From assembly GCA_000711775.1 (NCBI GenBank), contig ARYC01017515.1, positions 1 to 64,000 on the forward strand: a DNA stretch of 64,000 bases, written 5' to 3'. This DNA is from Oxytricha trifallax (taxonomy: Eukaryota > Ciliophora > Spirotrichea > Sporadotrichida > Oxytrichidae). The position numbers and the translations under genes were made by a program. The notes under the pieces were generated by a model. The model saw nothing but the letters and a program-made list of their open reading frames with translations. It ran no database searches and was not told the origin of the DNA. Below, piece by piece: positions 48,300 to 60,892 of the stretch; position 1 is the first letter of the stretch, and each line of letters begins with the position of its first letter.

Positions 48300-49420
48300 T
48301 ATTTTAATATGTCAAATCATTATATCATCAATAATGTATAAATAAATTTAATTTAGATTCCCCTATTCTTATTCTTATTTGACTTAAAAGGTTGAATTAA
48401 GCTGTGATTTTGTCTATTTATATTATTAACTTAAAATTTATTTAAACTTTGGAAATTTTGCTGCTATTATTGACATTTTTGTCTAGTTATATCTCCAGAG
48501 ACTGTGGATGATTATGTCTTTAATAATAGCATCAGATTGTTATAATTGATCTGTCAAGAGTATTGATAATCAACCTCCTATTTGACATAAAAAGAGTGCA
48601 ATTAAACCACAGCATTTATGTTTAAGATAAACTGTAAAGTCTAAAATTTTATCATTAGGTAAGTTTTATAGTATAATATAACAGCTAGAAGTCAATATCA
48701 AAATGTGTAATACCAATACACTGTCATTATTTATTACTAATTGACTTCTGGTCAAGAGGGCATTCCTTATTTGAATGTACTAAAGATCTCCCTCAAATAA
48801 CTATGAAAGTAAAAGTTTAGAATTTTAGGAATTATTAATGCTTATTCTTATCTTAGATTACTCAGAAAATTTCATCAGAATTTCTTTTAGATACTACAAT
48901 AAATTATTCTTTAATTAAAATGTTAAAGAAAGTGACGAGGGAATGGTGGATCAGAAAAAGTTCTTGTGCAGCAAGCTAGTTCTTCACCTTTGCAATTCTA
49001 GTCCTATAAGTACTCCTACTTTGTGAACGCTTAGTTCATAAGCTACTTAGTGAGATTATAACAACCGTATAATTCAACGAGTGGCCAATATCATGAAGTA
49101 TATTAAGCTGATATTCTAACACTCAGTTGGGATCAGATAACATTATCCAGCACCCGGAACATTATTCAAGTAAAATATAGAAATTATTAACAAAGAATAA
49201 GGCACAACTAATCAAAACAATTATTCGCCACTGAGAAGATCAAGCTTGATCTAATTATAAAAAGTCCACTCTCTGTTCATATAGACAATCATTGCTTCAG
49301 ATGCCGATTAAAATTTTTCCTTTCTCCACTACCAGCTGCACCAACCTCTAGCCTCTCTAGTTTTCTTCTGCTATCAACCATTTTTTTATAGACTTCTGCT
49401 AATTGAGATTGAAAATCAAA
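48300..49420. other. stretch without a supported gene
   Basis: A+T-rich to 48.9 kb; from 48.94 to 49.34 kb composition is less A+T-rich and several frames look protein-like (for example VLVQQASSSPLQFQSYKYSY on plus, MVDSRRKLERLEVGAAGSGE on minus at 49381), but none can be preferred. Confidence 0.3.
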
Positions 49421-49423
49421 ATT

Positions 49424-50227
49424 ATGTCAGATACTAAAAAAATTCAAGAGTCAACTTAATCCTACCTACGACCTGAATTTGCCTACTATATAGGCGAAAT
49501 CAATAAAATTCGGATTCTGAGGAAAAAAATGTGTTTTCGCATATAAGCCACGACATAAAGATTCAAGGTCACTATATAAAAACTAAAACAAAATTAGAGA
49601 ATCACCCAAAATCTTATAATAATTTCTCAAGTGGAACCGCTTTAGTAATTAAGGAATCACCCAAGTGTCAAATTTTATATCTAATTTAAAACAATTCATT
49701 AACTCAAAATATTATTATTTAAAAATTTAAGCATCAATAGCACCTAGTCTAAAAAAAAGAATGAAATCTATTATAAATTAAAATACTAATTGGGAATCAA
49801 GGCCGACAATTCTTTAACAAGACCGTCAAACCCCTCAATACCTAAACCCTTTAGATATTTTAAATATAAACCAACAATCCTCCTATAAGAGTCAAACACA
49901 AATTCGCAAGTAATTTATAAGGAATGTTAAACATTTAATTTATAATATTTAAAAATTTAACATGAAAGATTTTTTTAAATAATTAATATGGAAAACTTAA
50001 AGGTGAATATCAAATAGTGCTCAGTCTGCAATTCCAGAGACAGTATGAAAAATATGTTCATAATTCTTTTCAAAGATTATGAAACACAACAAGAACTCAA
50101 AGTACATATTCGATTCACAGTTTACGAGGACGTTTGTTACTATGATTAAACCTCAGAAATGAACCTGACAATAGAACAAACTCAATTATTCGACAGAGAA
50201 AGAGTTTCCCTAATACAGATAAGGTGA
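49424..50227 (+). CDS. hypothetical 267-codon open frame
   Basis: ATG to TGA with no TGA inside: MSDTKKIQESTQSYLRPEFA..., a Gln/Lys-rich middle, then from about 49987 MENLKVNIKQCSVCNSRDSM with a C-x2-C pair, and KVHIRFTVYEDVCYYDQTSE to the end. The last 80 codons look most protein-like; the middle may be intron or noncoding. In DNA this A+T-rich a frame of this length without TGA is expected several times by chance in 64 kb, so support is modest. It lies between the MT-A70 fragment (47.83 kb) and the MT-A70 gene at 51.2-52.8 kb. Confidence 0.33.
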
Positions 50228-50229
50228 CA

Positions 50230-51200
50230 CAGATAAAAATTAAATCTTAGTATGAATTAAAAGGATCAAACTGAAGTGACAATCAGAGAGATATTGAACA
50301 AATCAGATGATATAAAATTTAATATAAAAAGGCTTGTCCCTTATAAGCTTCCAAGCTTTATTATTGATAGATTGTCCCCAGTAACTTGAGTGTGTTCTAT
50401 TATTATTATTACTACTATAAATTAGTTTTACAGTTTCTGTGAGATTTTCTAATACCAATAAATTAGTGCTACTATTTACTAACGTTATTATGATGAGTTT
50501 AAGATATGTAAAGTAAAGCTTTATGATTATTAGAATTACTAAAAGGAGTTTGACTCTTGAAAGTATATTCATAATTAGCATGGAAATGCATAAGATTTAA
50601 TTCCTTATCTTGGTGTTTTAAGTGTTGTATTCCTAATTTTTCATCTTATTTTATTATCATAATATGTGGTTTGTTGGATTTAATAACTTCAAACATAAAC
50701 TAAAAGAATAAATTTATTAAGGCTTCATGTTTCAATTGATAAAATGAAGTGATAAGACTATCAACTAGAATTTAAGAGTTACCTTTTAATTGAATAAATA
50801 ATTCAAGATCTCATTGTTTTAAAGTAATTTATTTAAAATTCATATGCCAAACTATTAACTTAAAATCTTTAGATATTTTAATTAAAGTGAATTGGATCAC
50901 TTAATTTATAAATATTTGTTTGTATTAATGAATGCATTTCTAATTTATCTAATTTTAATTATATATTGCATTAGTATTTTGTCTCAAACAATTAATATTC
51001 TCCCTGATTCCAGGTATCATTTAATCCACCAAAATATGTTATCTGAATAGAAACATGAGTCGATTACTGTTATTTACCCTCAATTAAAGCTAGTAAATAG
51101 AATATGAATATCCAGTGAGGTAGGATTTTTGAGAGTAGAGTAAATATAAACAATACTAATATAAACTTCACAAGTAAAAATGCATTTAATTCGTTAAAGC
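50230..51200. other. gene-free stretch
   Basis: A+T-rich sequence with no motif that I can support on either strand. Confidence 0.5.
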
Positions 51201-51203
51201 TAA

Positions 51204-52833
51204 TCAAATTTAATTGCCAACTGAAACCACTCCATCTCTCAGATTGTGATTACGAGCTAAGATCTCAAGCATGAATCCCCCAGGACATAAACTTTCAGCT
51301 TGGGCATATTGTTCATCTGGGTTTTATGATGCATTCATTATTGGGGCTGCAACAACGTTACGGGCATCTTGAATCCATCTTTTCTGATTTAATAATTGCC
51401 AATGCCAAAGATGAATGCCTTTTCAAATGCATACTTGGTAGCATGTCCATTCCCTGATCTGACTTGCCATTATTTTTAGTTGTTTTTGTCCATATAAATT
51501 CATCAACAAATCTAAACAATAATTATTAAATAGGAATAAAAACTTACGTGTAACCAAGTTTGCCCATCATGACCAAAGCAATTTCTTGCTTCGCATTTAA
51601 AACCTACATTATAACAAATCCATATTTTTACAGTAGATTGAACGGTATTTAAAATATCTATTTGTCCTTTAATAAATCATAGGTAGGTTTAAATCTTTTT
51701 TTGGCATTGACATCAAAGTTATCCCATGGTGGATCAATAATGATAACATCAAATAATTTTTCCCCAAATCTAATCTATGCTCTCAAAATTTCTTTCCAGA
51801 TTTCATAATTTGTAACATCTGCATAAATAGGTATTAACTTTTTGTTTGTTAATTTTTGAATAATATTAAAGCATTTTGTTGATTGGCTGTTAATTAAGGA
51901 ACTTGCTATTTTTATTCTTGATTACTTTAATTATTATTTTTCTTTAATACTTGAATTAGGATTGATGATTTTTCAAATGTTATGTCTTCTTTGTTAGCTT
52001 GATATTCTTGTAACCTTTAGTTATCATGCAGGCTGAATTGAATGAGAGAGCCTTTTGCATGTTTACATAGTATTCTGGCTTGAGTCTCAAGTCATTTATG
52101 ATGATTGGAAATATGAATTACTCTTTATTATCTTTGATTATATTTTTGTCATCTGCAACTTTCAAGTATGGGTCATAAATATCTCCTGGGAGTAGTTGTT
52201 TTTGTAGAACAAGTATCAAAGTGCTATTATTAAATTTTAGAATGAATGGATCTGATTTGAATTCGTCAATATATTTTTAGTATTTCTCATTGATGTGTTT
52301 CTGAGCTATTTCCAAAGTTATCTTTTCCTCATTTAGATTTAGCATGTCATTGGGGTTTTGTTAATGCTAAGTATTTATGAAATTTCACTAGTGATGCTGT
52401 AGAATAGGTTCATCAACGTTTAAATTCTGGACATTTTTCTGTTCTCTTAAATCCATTTCATCAATTTAAGATCTGACAAAAATTCTTTCTGAAATAATTT
52501 TATTGATAAATTGATTGAAAATTATTGATGGCAGTTTTTGAAATAGGTGTCAAGCTCATCATCAGTTACGAAGGCAAAGTCTTGAAAATTTAAATTTGAA
52601 TTTAATATCATAAATGATTTATTGTTAAAATTTTCTCTAATTTGTTTATTGGCTTCACTATTTGTTATTGAATGGTGTCTCTCATTGTGTTTTGATTTGT
52701 TTTTGTACAATAAAAATGAGTTCTTGTAATTTTTAGTAACATAGCAGTAGAGACAAAAAATGTTTGCTGAATTTAGAGATGGTTTCTTTTTTTTGTCATC
52801 TTGATTCTCATCCTTTAGTGGGTGGGATTTCAT
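51204..52833 (-). pseudogene. zinc-finger / MT-A70 adenine methyltransferase, second copy
   Basis: MKSHPLKDENQDDKKKKPSL then NIFCLYCYVTKNYKNSFLLY and KNKSKHNERHH: the same CLYC finger as in element D (LCLYCKKNYDNGHSF...H...H). After a poorly conserved middle comes PIYADVTNYEIWKEILRAQI, the catalytic FDVIIIDPPWDNFDV, FKPTYDLLKDKQIFQIPF, FVIMQVLNAKQEI, GYT, a 36-nt intron (51512-51547), FVDEFIWTKTTKNN, HATKYAFEKAFIFGIGN, and RNVVAAPIMNASQNPDEQYA with MLEILARNHNLRDGVVSVGN. Two frame changes lie in the last exon. The DPPW motif is intact. It presumably methylates adenine like other MT-A70 proteins; the substrate is not inferable. Confidence 0.8.
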
Positions 52834-52839
52834 TTTATA

Positions 52840-54660
52840 AATTAATTTAATTATTTGTCAATTAGTCTGAACCCCTGATATAAACTTTTCAACATCTACT
52901 CATGAAAATAAATATTTATTCCTTTGAAGCTTCTATTTTAGATAATATGTCAAAAACATAATCTTCTGGTTTTGCATTTTCTTTTCAAAAGTATTCTTAT
53001 AAATGTTTGCTGATCGTTGATAGACATAAGTTTTTGCAAATTAATTATCCTATTTTGTTTTTACAAAGTTCTATTTAGATTTTTTAGAATTTAAAGCTAA
53101 GTTGTTATTTATTAATCTTTTAATCTTGAAATATTAAGTATATTGGACAAGTAAATAGGAGTCATTAAAATAAGTCCATTTACTTGAAGATAGTGATTTA
53201 GCTTTTCTCTGGCAAATTAGCCTTGTATGTTCAAAATTTGTATATTAATGACAATCTTATTCATATATATTAATGCTCTTTCTACTTTTTGAAGTGAAAT
53301 ATATACAATGGATATGAAAAAAATTCAGAGTCCTGTCTCTAATTTGACATGGCACTCTTCATCCTCAATGAAAAATGTAAAATCAATGACTGGTTTCTGA
53401 TATTATTTTATTTTATCACTTAACAAGAGCAATGTGTACGCAAACTGATTTAAAACTTGAAAGATTAGGCAACATTTCCAAAATGAAATGATAGTTTGAT
53501 TTCAATCATTTAAGAATTTATCATACATTAGCCAGAGAGCAAGTCTCAAGATTTTATTAAAGCGGTATCTCCAGTTTTCTTGAAAAAGAAGGACACCCAT
53601 TATCAAATGAAAAGAAGCTTTTCACATTCTTTGCTTCAGAATTTCATTATGGCATACTTCTTTAATTGTTTATAGTCATTTAGGACTGATGGTTAATTAG
53701 GTTGTATTGGTACAAAATTTCTGTTAAACCCTTTGATTAATGGCAGGTACTAGTGCTTGAACTTTAATATTATAAATTATATCCAAGGATTTGATTTTTT
53801 AAATATTTTCTTATAAGCTATTTTAGGCTGGATGTTCATCATAATTCAGAAAGCGAATCCCAAAATTCTAAAAATCATTAGCTACCAAGGCTAATTCCCC
53901 AAATTAGCTACCTTCCCCTGCGATACCTGCAATACCTGTGATACCTGCTAAACATATGGGACCCTTATTTCATTTAATACAAATGTATCCTTTATTGTGA
54001 TAAAGTTAACTTCACAGATAGTAACTTTCACAGAATTAAGCAGATGTTGCTTTTACAATATGAGCTTGTGTTCACTTGGATATGAATTGATTCAAACACT
54101 TGCTTTGAAATAATTTATAATTCTTAAAGTTTTAAATTGGCAGCTTAATAGATCTCTCATCCAAGTTAGGGAACGTAATCATGAAATAAGTTGCATTAAT
54201 TTGAGATAATTCAAACTCAGTAAATAGTATTCTCTTAGGCAAGTTGTTTTAATTGGGTATTTTCTAAAACATATATTTTTTTGACTGCTTTCGAATTAGT
54301 TTTGAAGTTTTTTTAAAAAATTGACTCTGAGATCACTAAACAAAACCTTGTTATTTCGTTTTTATATAGTAATTTCCTCCTTGAAATGCAAAAGTGTATT
54401 TTTTTGTCATTAATTTCAGTGAATTTTCTGTATATTTTTAAAAATAAGATTTTTGTTTTATATTTATCGTCATTTCATAACATCCAGCTTCATATTTTGG
54501 ATCAGACTTTGCTGCAAAGATAATCGAACACAAATGGAAATCTGCTATAGAATAATTTTTTAAACCAGTCATAATTATTTTTCCTTATTATTTAAGTCAA
54601 TTACTTCAATTGATTGTTAGTCTAATTTTCTCTTTAAATAATCTTTCGAGGGTCTTGACT
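52840..54660. other. stretch without a supported gene
   Basis: Mixed A+T-rich sequence. Weak frames near 53.3-53.7 kb lack any motif. It holds the short tandem repeat at 53919. Confidence 0.4.
53919..53948. repeat. 9-bp tandem repeat
   Basis: TGCGATACC, TGCAATACC, TGTGATACC and a final TGC: three 9-bp units in a row, G+C-richer than the flanks. Confidence 0.7.
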
Positions 54661-54667
54661 CTAATCT

Positions 54668-56104
54668 TCAACTGTAGAATGGAGTATTTCCTAAGTTCCC
54701 TTTTTTAATGAAGGCAAATAATTTCTCGATCGGAGCAAGATCAAATTAGTAAGGGCCTAAGAAAAACGTTGATATCTTCAGCATACTTAACTTATCCCTA
54801 AGGTAGCTGCTTCTATGGTAAGAAGCATTATCAAGCATGAGAATATGGTTTTCCCTCCAATTAAGGTAGAGCTTTTCAAATGCATCTATTAGTTAAAGAA
54901 TAAAATAGTAGACTCCGATATTATTATTTTTTCCTTTAAAGAGTTAGAAGTAAACTCTTCCATCACTGCAGAGGGCTGCAATCAAACCTATCTGTTGATA
55001 GCGCTTAGAATCAGCACAGAACAACTACTGATATTTTGATGCCCAGGCTTTTTCATTTTATCAGCTGAACTGTATTGAGCTTTCATCAAAATATTAATAA
55101 GTACTTTACCCATAGAAAGTAATCGTACATAATGAATAGCAGCTCGAGCTCTCTGGTTTTTACTATCGACCTCTGGCTCATATAAGATACCTTTTTTGGT
55201 AGCATTTTCAGTGTATTTCTTAGAAACTTACGTACTTACTGAGTCTAAACTTTCACTCTTGTTTAATCTTAGATGAAAGTTTGAATATCTGAAGGCTTTA
55301 TCAGCTTGTTATTTTATTTTATGAATTTCAAAATTAATTATTGGGCTTACCAGCTCAACCATACTTTTTACTTTAGCAGGGAACTTACTTTAGCTATATC
55401 TAATCTTTTCTTAAATTTTTGATGGTCCTTGCCTGGTGAATTGATAATGAATATTACCTCCTAAGGGCATTTAGCGTGAGGCTGTTCTACTAAATAGACA
55501 CACTTGCTTTCTCGACATTAAACCATGTTTTAAATTAATTTTTAACCTTTCTCCACTTTACTGGAAAATAATTCTTAAACTCCTCGATATCATCATAAGC
55601 TTGACTGTTAATTTGTGAAAGTGGCTTGCCATAATTCTTAATAAATTGTTTAATCAGAGAAGAAATTTTAATATTAAAGCCATTCCATGCTATCAAAATA
55701 AATTGTTCAATTTATGCCATCGATGGAAATTTTATCCAAAGCCTGCCAATAGTACTCGTAATCTCTTGAAGGACGTCCTGTTCGATTGTCTAGTCATCAA
55801 TAATATCTGATACTGATTCTTTAACATCAGCTCTGGGGTCAAAACTTTGAAAATTGCATTTTCTTATCTTTAAAATGTTTTACTGAGCATTTTCAAGAGA
55901 AGTCAATATCAGAGAATCAAGATTTAGGCAGTCTATTTCTTCGTATACCTAATCTTAATAGTCAATAAAGGTGCTGTATATGAGCTTATAATCGATTGTG
56001 ACTGAGACATTTTCATGAGCGATAATCTCATCCTCATCAGGCATTTCAGAGTTATCATTGCCCTCAAGAAAGAATCTAATATCGCTTTATCATAATCTCT
56101 CCAT
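54668..56104 (-). pseudogene. DD34E transposase of element C
   Basis: About 479 codons from MERL (56104) to TGA at 54668. N-terminal half: QSDIRFFLEGNDNSEMPDED, ADVKESVSDIIDDQTIEQDV, a likely helix-turn-helix (MAQIEQFILIAWNGFN/IKISSLIKQF), YFPVKWRKVKNQFKTWFNVE. Catalytic core: YFDESSIQFS, AWASKYQQLFCADSKRYQQI, GLIAALCSDGRVYFQLFKGK, HILMLDNASYHRSSYLRDKL and FLGPYQFDLAPIEKLFAFIK, with 34 residues between the second Asp and the Glu. It has in-frame TGA codons at codon 5 and after QFS, and about two frame changes around 55.1-55.4 kb. All catalytic residues are present. Confidence 0.85.
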
Positions 56105-56316
56105 ATTTAGTATGTTTTAACTTTAATAATTAATTAAAAGTTTTAAAGATAAAATGAATATTTTATAAATATTTCCTTTTTGGGAAAAACTATTTCTTTC
56201 ATGGTGAAGATTTTTTTAATCTAAACACAAGAACTAATACTTAACCAATATTTCTTCAACCTCAATGTAATTATTTTATAAATTTATTATTAAATAGGGA
56301 GGCATCCAACTTAACC

Positions 56317-57120
56317 ATGAACTCATTAGTAAAAGTTCATTAGCTTAGGGAGAAGATTGGCAACAAGAAGGAGCTATACGACTTCTTAGTATAAGAATGT
56401 CGGGCTTGTCTTCCCAAGCTTCAATGCACGAACGTGTACTTTCTTCGGTCAATACTTAATGGAGAAAAAGAAGTAAAATACTAATCATTGATATAGTATG
56501 AGCATTTTAATAGGGCTGATGTGATTGTGGACGCCGTGCCTCAGATAGAAGGCGTTTATAGATTGAGGACGTTCGCTTTTTTAGAGCAATGCTTCTTCAA
56601 AGCCATCCATTATGAGTTACCAACCCGACTAGAGCGACTGGCTCCATCCCGAAAAGAGGTGGATATGCAATATTTTAATGTCACCAGACAAGGATGGGGT
56701 AAATTAGAAGTTAGCTGATGCAAAGAGGAATAGAAGAGCGAAATAAGATCAAACTAAGGATTATTAGTTCCAATGAAGCCTGAATTTGCCAAGGCATTGG
56801 AAGAATCTTTTAGCTTTAGTGGTAAAAATTATTTCTTTAAGAAGCATTTATAGTCCACAAAGGGCGATCAGCTTACTTAATGAAACCAACTGCATCCAGA
56901 AAAAGAAGGGCAAAAGAAATCGAGGAAGTTAAGCAGGAGGAGTAAAACTTGAGACAGAGTAAACAAAGATATTTGGAAGTTATAAAATAATGAGAAATAA
57001 TTTTGACCAGATGAACAATGAGCTTTAAGACTTAGGTCAGTATAAGAACTTGGTCATGCAATTGATGGGGCTGGAGTCATTGATGAGGACGGCAACCCTT
57101 TGGCAAATAGCTAAAATAAC
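56317..57120 (+). pseudogene. 22-kDa-like gene of element C
   Basis: Exon 1 (56317-56472) MNSLVKVHQLREKIGNKKEL, YFLRSILNGEKE; a 24-nt intron (56473-56496); exon 2 YEHFNRADVIVDAVPQIEG, then after frame changes YQPDQSDWLHPEKRWICNIL; exon 2 ends at 56822, followed by an intron of about 30 nt and exon 3 VHKGRSAYLMKPTASRKRR. Both introns sit exactly where A and B have them. Exon 2 is 326 nt rather than 310 and out of frame, and exon 3 runs into a TGA after about 35 codons, so the copy is broken. Confidence 0.8.
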
Positions 57121-58156
57121 AGTTCCAGAATGCTTTGAGATTGAGCAGGAGATTTGTTTAATGAAATGGAACTTAAATTTAATTAAAAAATTTGCACAAA
57201 ATTCAAATAAAATTGACGATCAATTATTGTCATGTAAAATTAACTTTAATTCAGATTTTAGTTAGATAATATATTCTCGCTGACCCTTAGAATTTGTTTT
57301 CTAATAGAGGCCTAAGTGATTATCCTTTAATATAATTGTGTTAAGTGAAGGATGCTATCAATCTAGTTTAATCCTAGACTTTTCAGAATCAGATTGACTG
57401 CTGACCTCAAGCTCATTTGGGTGATCATGAAAGAATGGATCGTCCACACTTAGAATTCGTTTTCCTAAGATCAACTTTTTATCAGATACTGATATCCTTT
57501 TATGAGTCAAGCTCACACTTCTTTGAGGCAGTAATCTTCCGTCATCAAAAGGTGTGAACTACGAGGAATCAAAGGGTTTGATTTCGAAATTTTAGAATAT
57601 ATGAGCAGGAAGGGCATCTTTGCTCTGTGTGCTATGCTTTTGCTCCTCTTTCGAGTTGAATAATCTTCTGGCAGTTTTCAATTCTTTACCATTTAGTCTT
57701 TCTGCCTATTTATGGATTTCCTGATTTTAATCGCATTGATCTGAGGTGCCATCGACTATGGTACTCGATGAATCGAACAATTTTGCAGTTTCTCTCTGAT
57801 TGAAATGATTAGAATGTTTAAGTGTTTCATTCTTGTTCAGCTGCATTTAGGAATGCTGGAATATCTTCTTTTGCGATTTAAAATTAGTTATCGCATTCTT
57901 GGGTAAACGCTTAATGAAGTTTGAGAAGCCTAAAGTGGTTTTCATTGTCTTTCTATTCTTGTTTAAGCTTTGCTAGTTATTCAATGGTACTTATATTACC
58001 ATGGCTATAAACAAGGTAGTGCCATTGCCCTTTGTTCTCAAGTCTCCCAACTCTACCAACTATTTGATCTTAAATTCTTCTGTGAAATATATCAGCCATA
58101 ATTAAGTAGAGTCCTCCACTCTTCTGTATTTCCTGGGAGGTCTTGATATCAGTCAG

Positions 58157-58827
58157 TCAAAATATGATAAAAATCCAAAATAGATAAAACCTTAAAATAT
58201 AGAATGAAATAAAAATAATTTGTTTGATAACTTTTTTATAATTATTTTTATAAATTTTTTTGATTTATTATATTTATATTTATTTATTGGTACCAAGTAG
58301 TAAAAGTCATTTATTTTTGCTGCTTAATCCCAGTCTATATATTAATATTATTATTACAAATGTTGAAACATAGAAGTTAAGAAAATTTATTGAAAATTAA
58401 ATCATTTCTCTAATAAAAATAATTGTAATTTACTAATGGAAAAAATATGAATAAATAATAAAAATAGTTCTGAATTTAGTAACATAATTTAAAGAATTAC
58501 AATGTTGTAAGTATTTTACTACCAAAGTGATATAAATTAAATAATGTAGATAAATCAAATTTCTTAAATTCATAAAAGCAATTTCATTTCTAGTTAACAT
58601 TTTTTAATTAATTCCATTTTAAATTAAAATAATAAATAAAAATATAAGGATTGGTAGCAAGTGGTAAAATATATAACATTTGCTACTTGGTCCCAAACAT
58701 ATATAATAATAAAAAAAATCAATCAATTTTATAAAAATAATTATAATAATGATTCAATTATGTTTTAATTAAATATTTCTTTGTATTTTAGGATTTATTT
58801 ATTTCAGATTTTTAACATATTTTTACT
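58157..58827. mobile_element. MITE, about 670 bp
   Basis: Sits between two adjoining parts of the helicase frame. The ends are inverted: AAAATATGATAAAAATCC at the left, the reverse complement AAAAATATGTTAAAAATCT at the right, continuing as an imperfect repeat for some 50 bp. A second inverted pair lies inside (GGTACCAAGTAG at 58289-58300, CTACTTGGTCCC at 58683-58694). No coding capacity. The target duplication is short or unclear (possibly TCAG or TA). It shares its inner repeat with 35416-35457. Confidence 0.75.
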
Positions 58828-60186
58828 GAGAGCCTCTGCCCTGAGTTTCTGACAGCATAAACACACCAAACTTTCCATGCTTATCTCGGGTACAAAGGTT
58901 ACTTTCCAAATTGGCTTCTATTTTACATCCGCGTAGATGCATTCCAGAAAAAAAAGAAACCTATCACTGCTTTTTCAACCAATCTTCAAGCATTTGGTAA
59001 GAGGTGCTAGCAACTATTATTACATACTAGAATGCTTATTTATTACCTCCTCTAGCTTTTTGAAGTAATCCTCGGTACTTGTGACAACAATTTCATCTAG
59101 CAAATGTTGATTTTTATTCCCATTAATTGAGCTTATCTCTGGAAAATTAATTTCTTCTGTCATAAAGAATGTTTCTATAATTTACTTTTCTTTCATTCGT
59201 AATCTAGAACCTGTCATAGCAATCAGCTATTTTGCTTTAAGTACATGCCTTATTAAGCTTAGCATTGATGGTACAGCTCCATCAAATAGAATCCAATCTT
59301 GCTCATCAATAAGAATCGAAGTATCAACCAAGATGTTTAAGAATTGAGGATCCTCACAGAAATTGTTATATCAGCTACTTAAAATATCTTTCATTTCTTT
59401 GTATAAGATGGTCATTTTTACCAATTATGAATACAGGAGTATCATGTTTTATTGCTAAATGAATAGCCGAGCAAGTAGTGAGCAATGTTTTACTGCTGCT
59501 CATTCCGAGATTGAATAAAAAGGCGATTACTTGATGACTCTAAAATATAATTTAAGCATAGTGTCTGCAAGGGTAGTAACTTAAATTAGAGGTTTTTCTC
59601 TAATTGTTTTTAAAATCAGAGATAATGAATGCTTATTTAAACCCTGAGCTTACAAATTTTAGTAATGATACTTCCCCATCGTTTCTTTCCTGAAATTGTT
59701 ATAGAGCTTGTTTTTTTTTATCTGAGGTTAACTGGTTAGCAGATTTAGGAATTGACAGCATCTAGTCAAGATTTCGAGAATTACCAAGCAATAAATCCTC
59801 GATGATTTTTTAACAGTCTTCCTGCTTTATTTCGATCATCAAGAAGCAAATATCTTAAGCCATCTTTAAAATTTCTTCCAATTTCCTTGTCCATATTGAA
59901 TTATTTGTAGTTAGGAGTTATGAGAGTTTCTTAAAAAAGTCGATGTATTGACTTTGGTTGAGGAAGTCCCATTTGTTGTAAAAAATCTCTATCATCCCTA
60001 GCAGAAATTTCTTTAATTAATCTTCGCTCTGAGCCTAACTCAAGGAACTGATTGTTATAATATATTAAACAACTTCAATCGGCACTCCTCTAATGAGCCC
60101 TAATCCGTAATCTTCTTCATCACTCTGATGAAAGGCTTGTTGAGGATAAATTAGGTATTTGGTAGGAGTTTGACCACCTAAAAGTC

Positions 60187-60892
60187 GGGGGGGAGGTCTA
60201 AGTCGGTGGCAGAAATCTTTGGAAAACCTAAGTAGGTGGCAACATTTATTTTTCAAAATTTACCAAAACCCTAAGTCGGTGGCATAATAAATTTTTTTTC
60301 TTTTTCCATTTGGGAATCATTAAGTACCTCAATATATATGAAAATTTTATCACAGAAAGTTATTCAATCTCCATCATAACAACTTAGGCATTTGACGGAC
60401 ACAGTTTAACATATAAAATAAATTAGAATTCATAAATAATTTGTATCCCTTTATCAAATAATTTTAAATAAAAATATAACTATATAAATATCAATGAAAT
60501 ATTATCACATTGAAAAATTATGATATTTTGATAAAATTAAATCGAAGGATGTTATACTCTTATTGTCAATGTGATAATATTTCATTGATATTTATATAGT
60601 TATATTTTTATTTAAAATTATTTGATAAAGGGATACAAATTATTTATGAATTCTAATTTATTTTAAATGTTAAACTGTGTCCGTCAAATGTCTAAGTTGT
60701 TATGATGGAGATTGATTAACTTTCTGTGATAAAATTTTCATATATATTGAGGTACTTAATGATTCCCAATTGGAAAAAGAAAAAAAATTTATTATGCCAC
60801 CGACTTAGGATTTTGGTGAAATTTTGAAAAATAAATGTTGCCACCTACTTAGGTTTTCCAAGATTTCTGCACCGACTTAGACCTCTCCCCCC
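60187..60892. mobile_element. fold-back MITE, 706 bp, with 8-bp target duplication
   Basis: Two arms of about 320 bp are near-perfect inverted copies around a spacer of roughly 60 bp, starting GGGGGGGAGGTCTAAGTCGG and ending CCGACTTAGACCTCTCCCCCC. TAAAAGTC flanks both sides (60179-60186 and 60893-60900). The direct sub-repeats AAGTCGGTGGC and AAGTAGGTGGC occur in each arm. The arms differ only at a few places, so the insertion is recent. It interrupts the element C helicase. The 8-bp duplication would fit a hAT-like or similar transposase; none is seen here. Confidence 0.9.

Noticed and set aside
50303-50581. 92-codon minus-strand frame rich in Ile/Leu
   Set aside because: Low-complexity, A+T-driven hydrophobic sequence with no second copy or motif.
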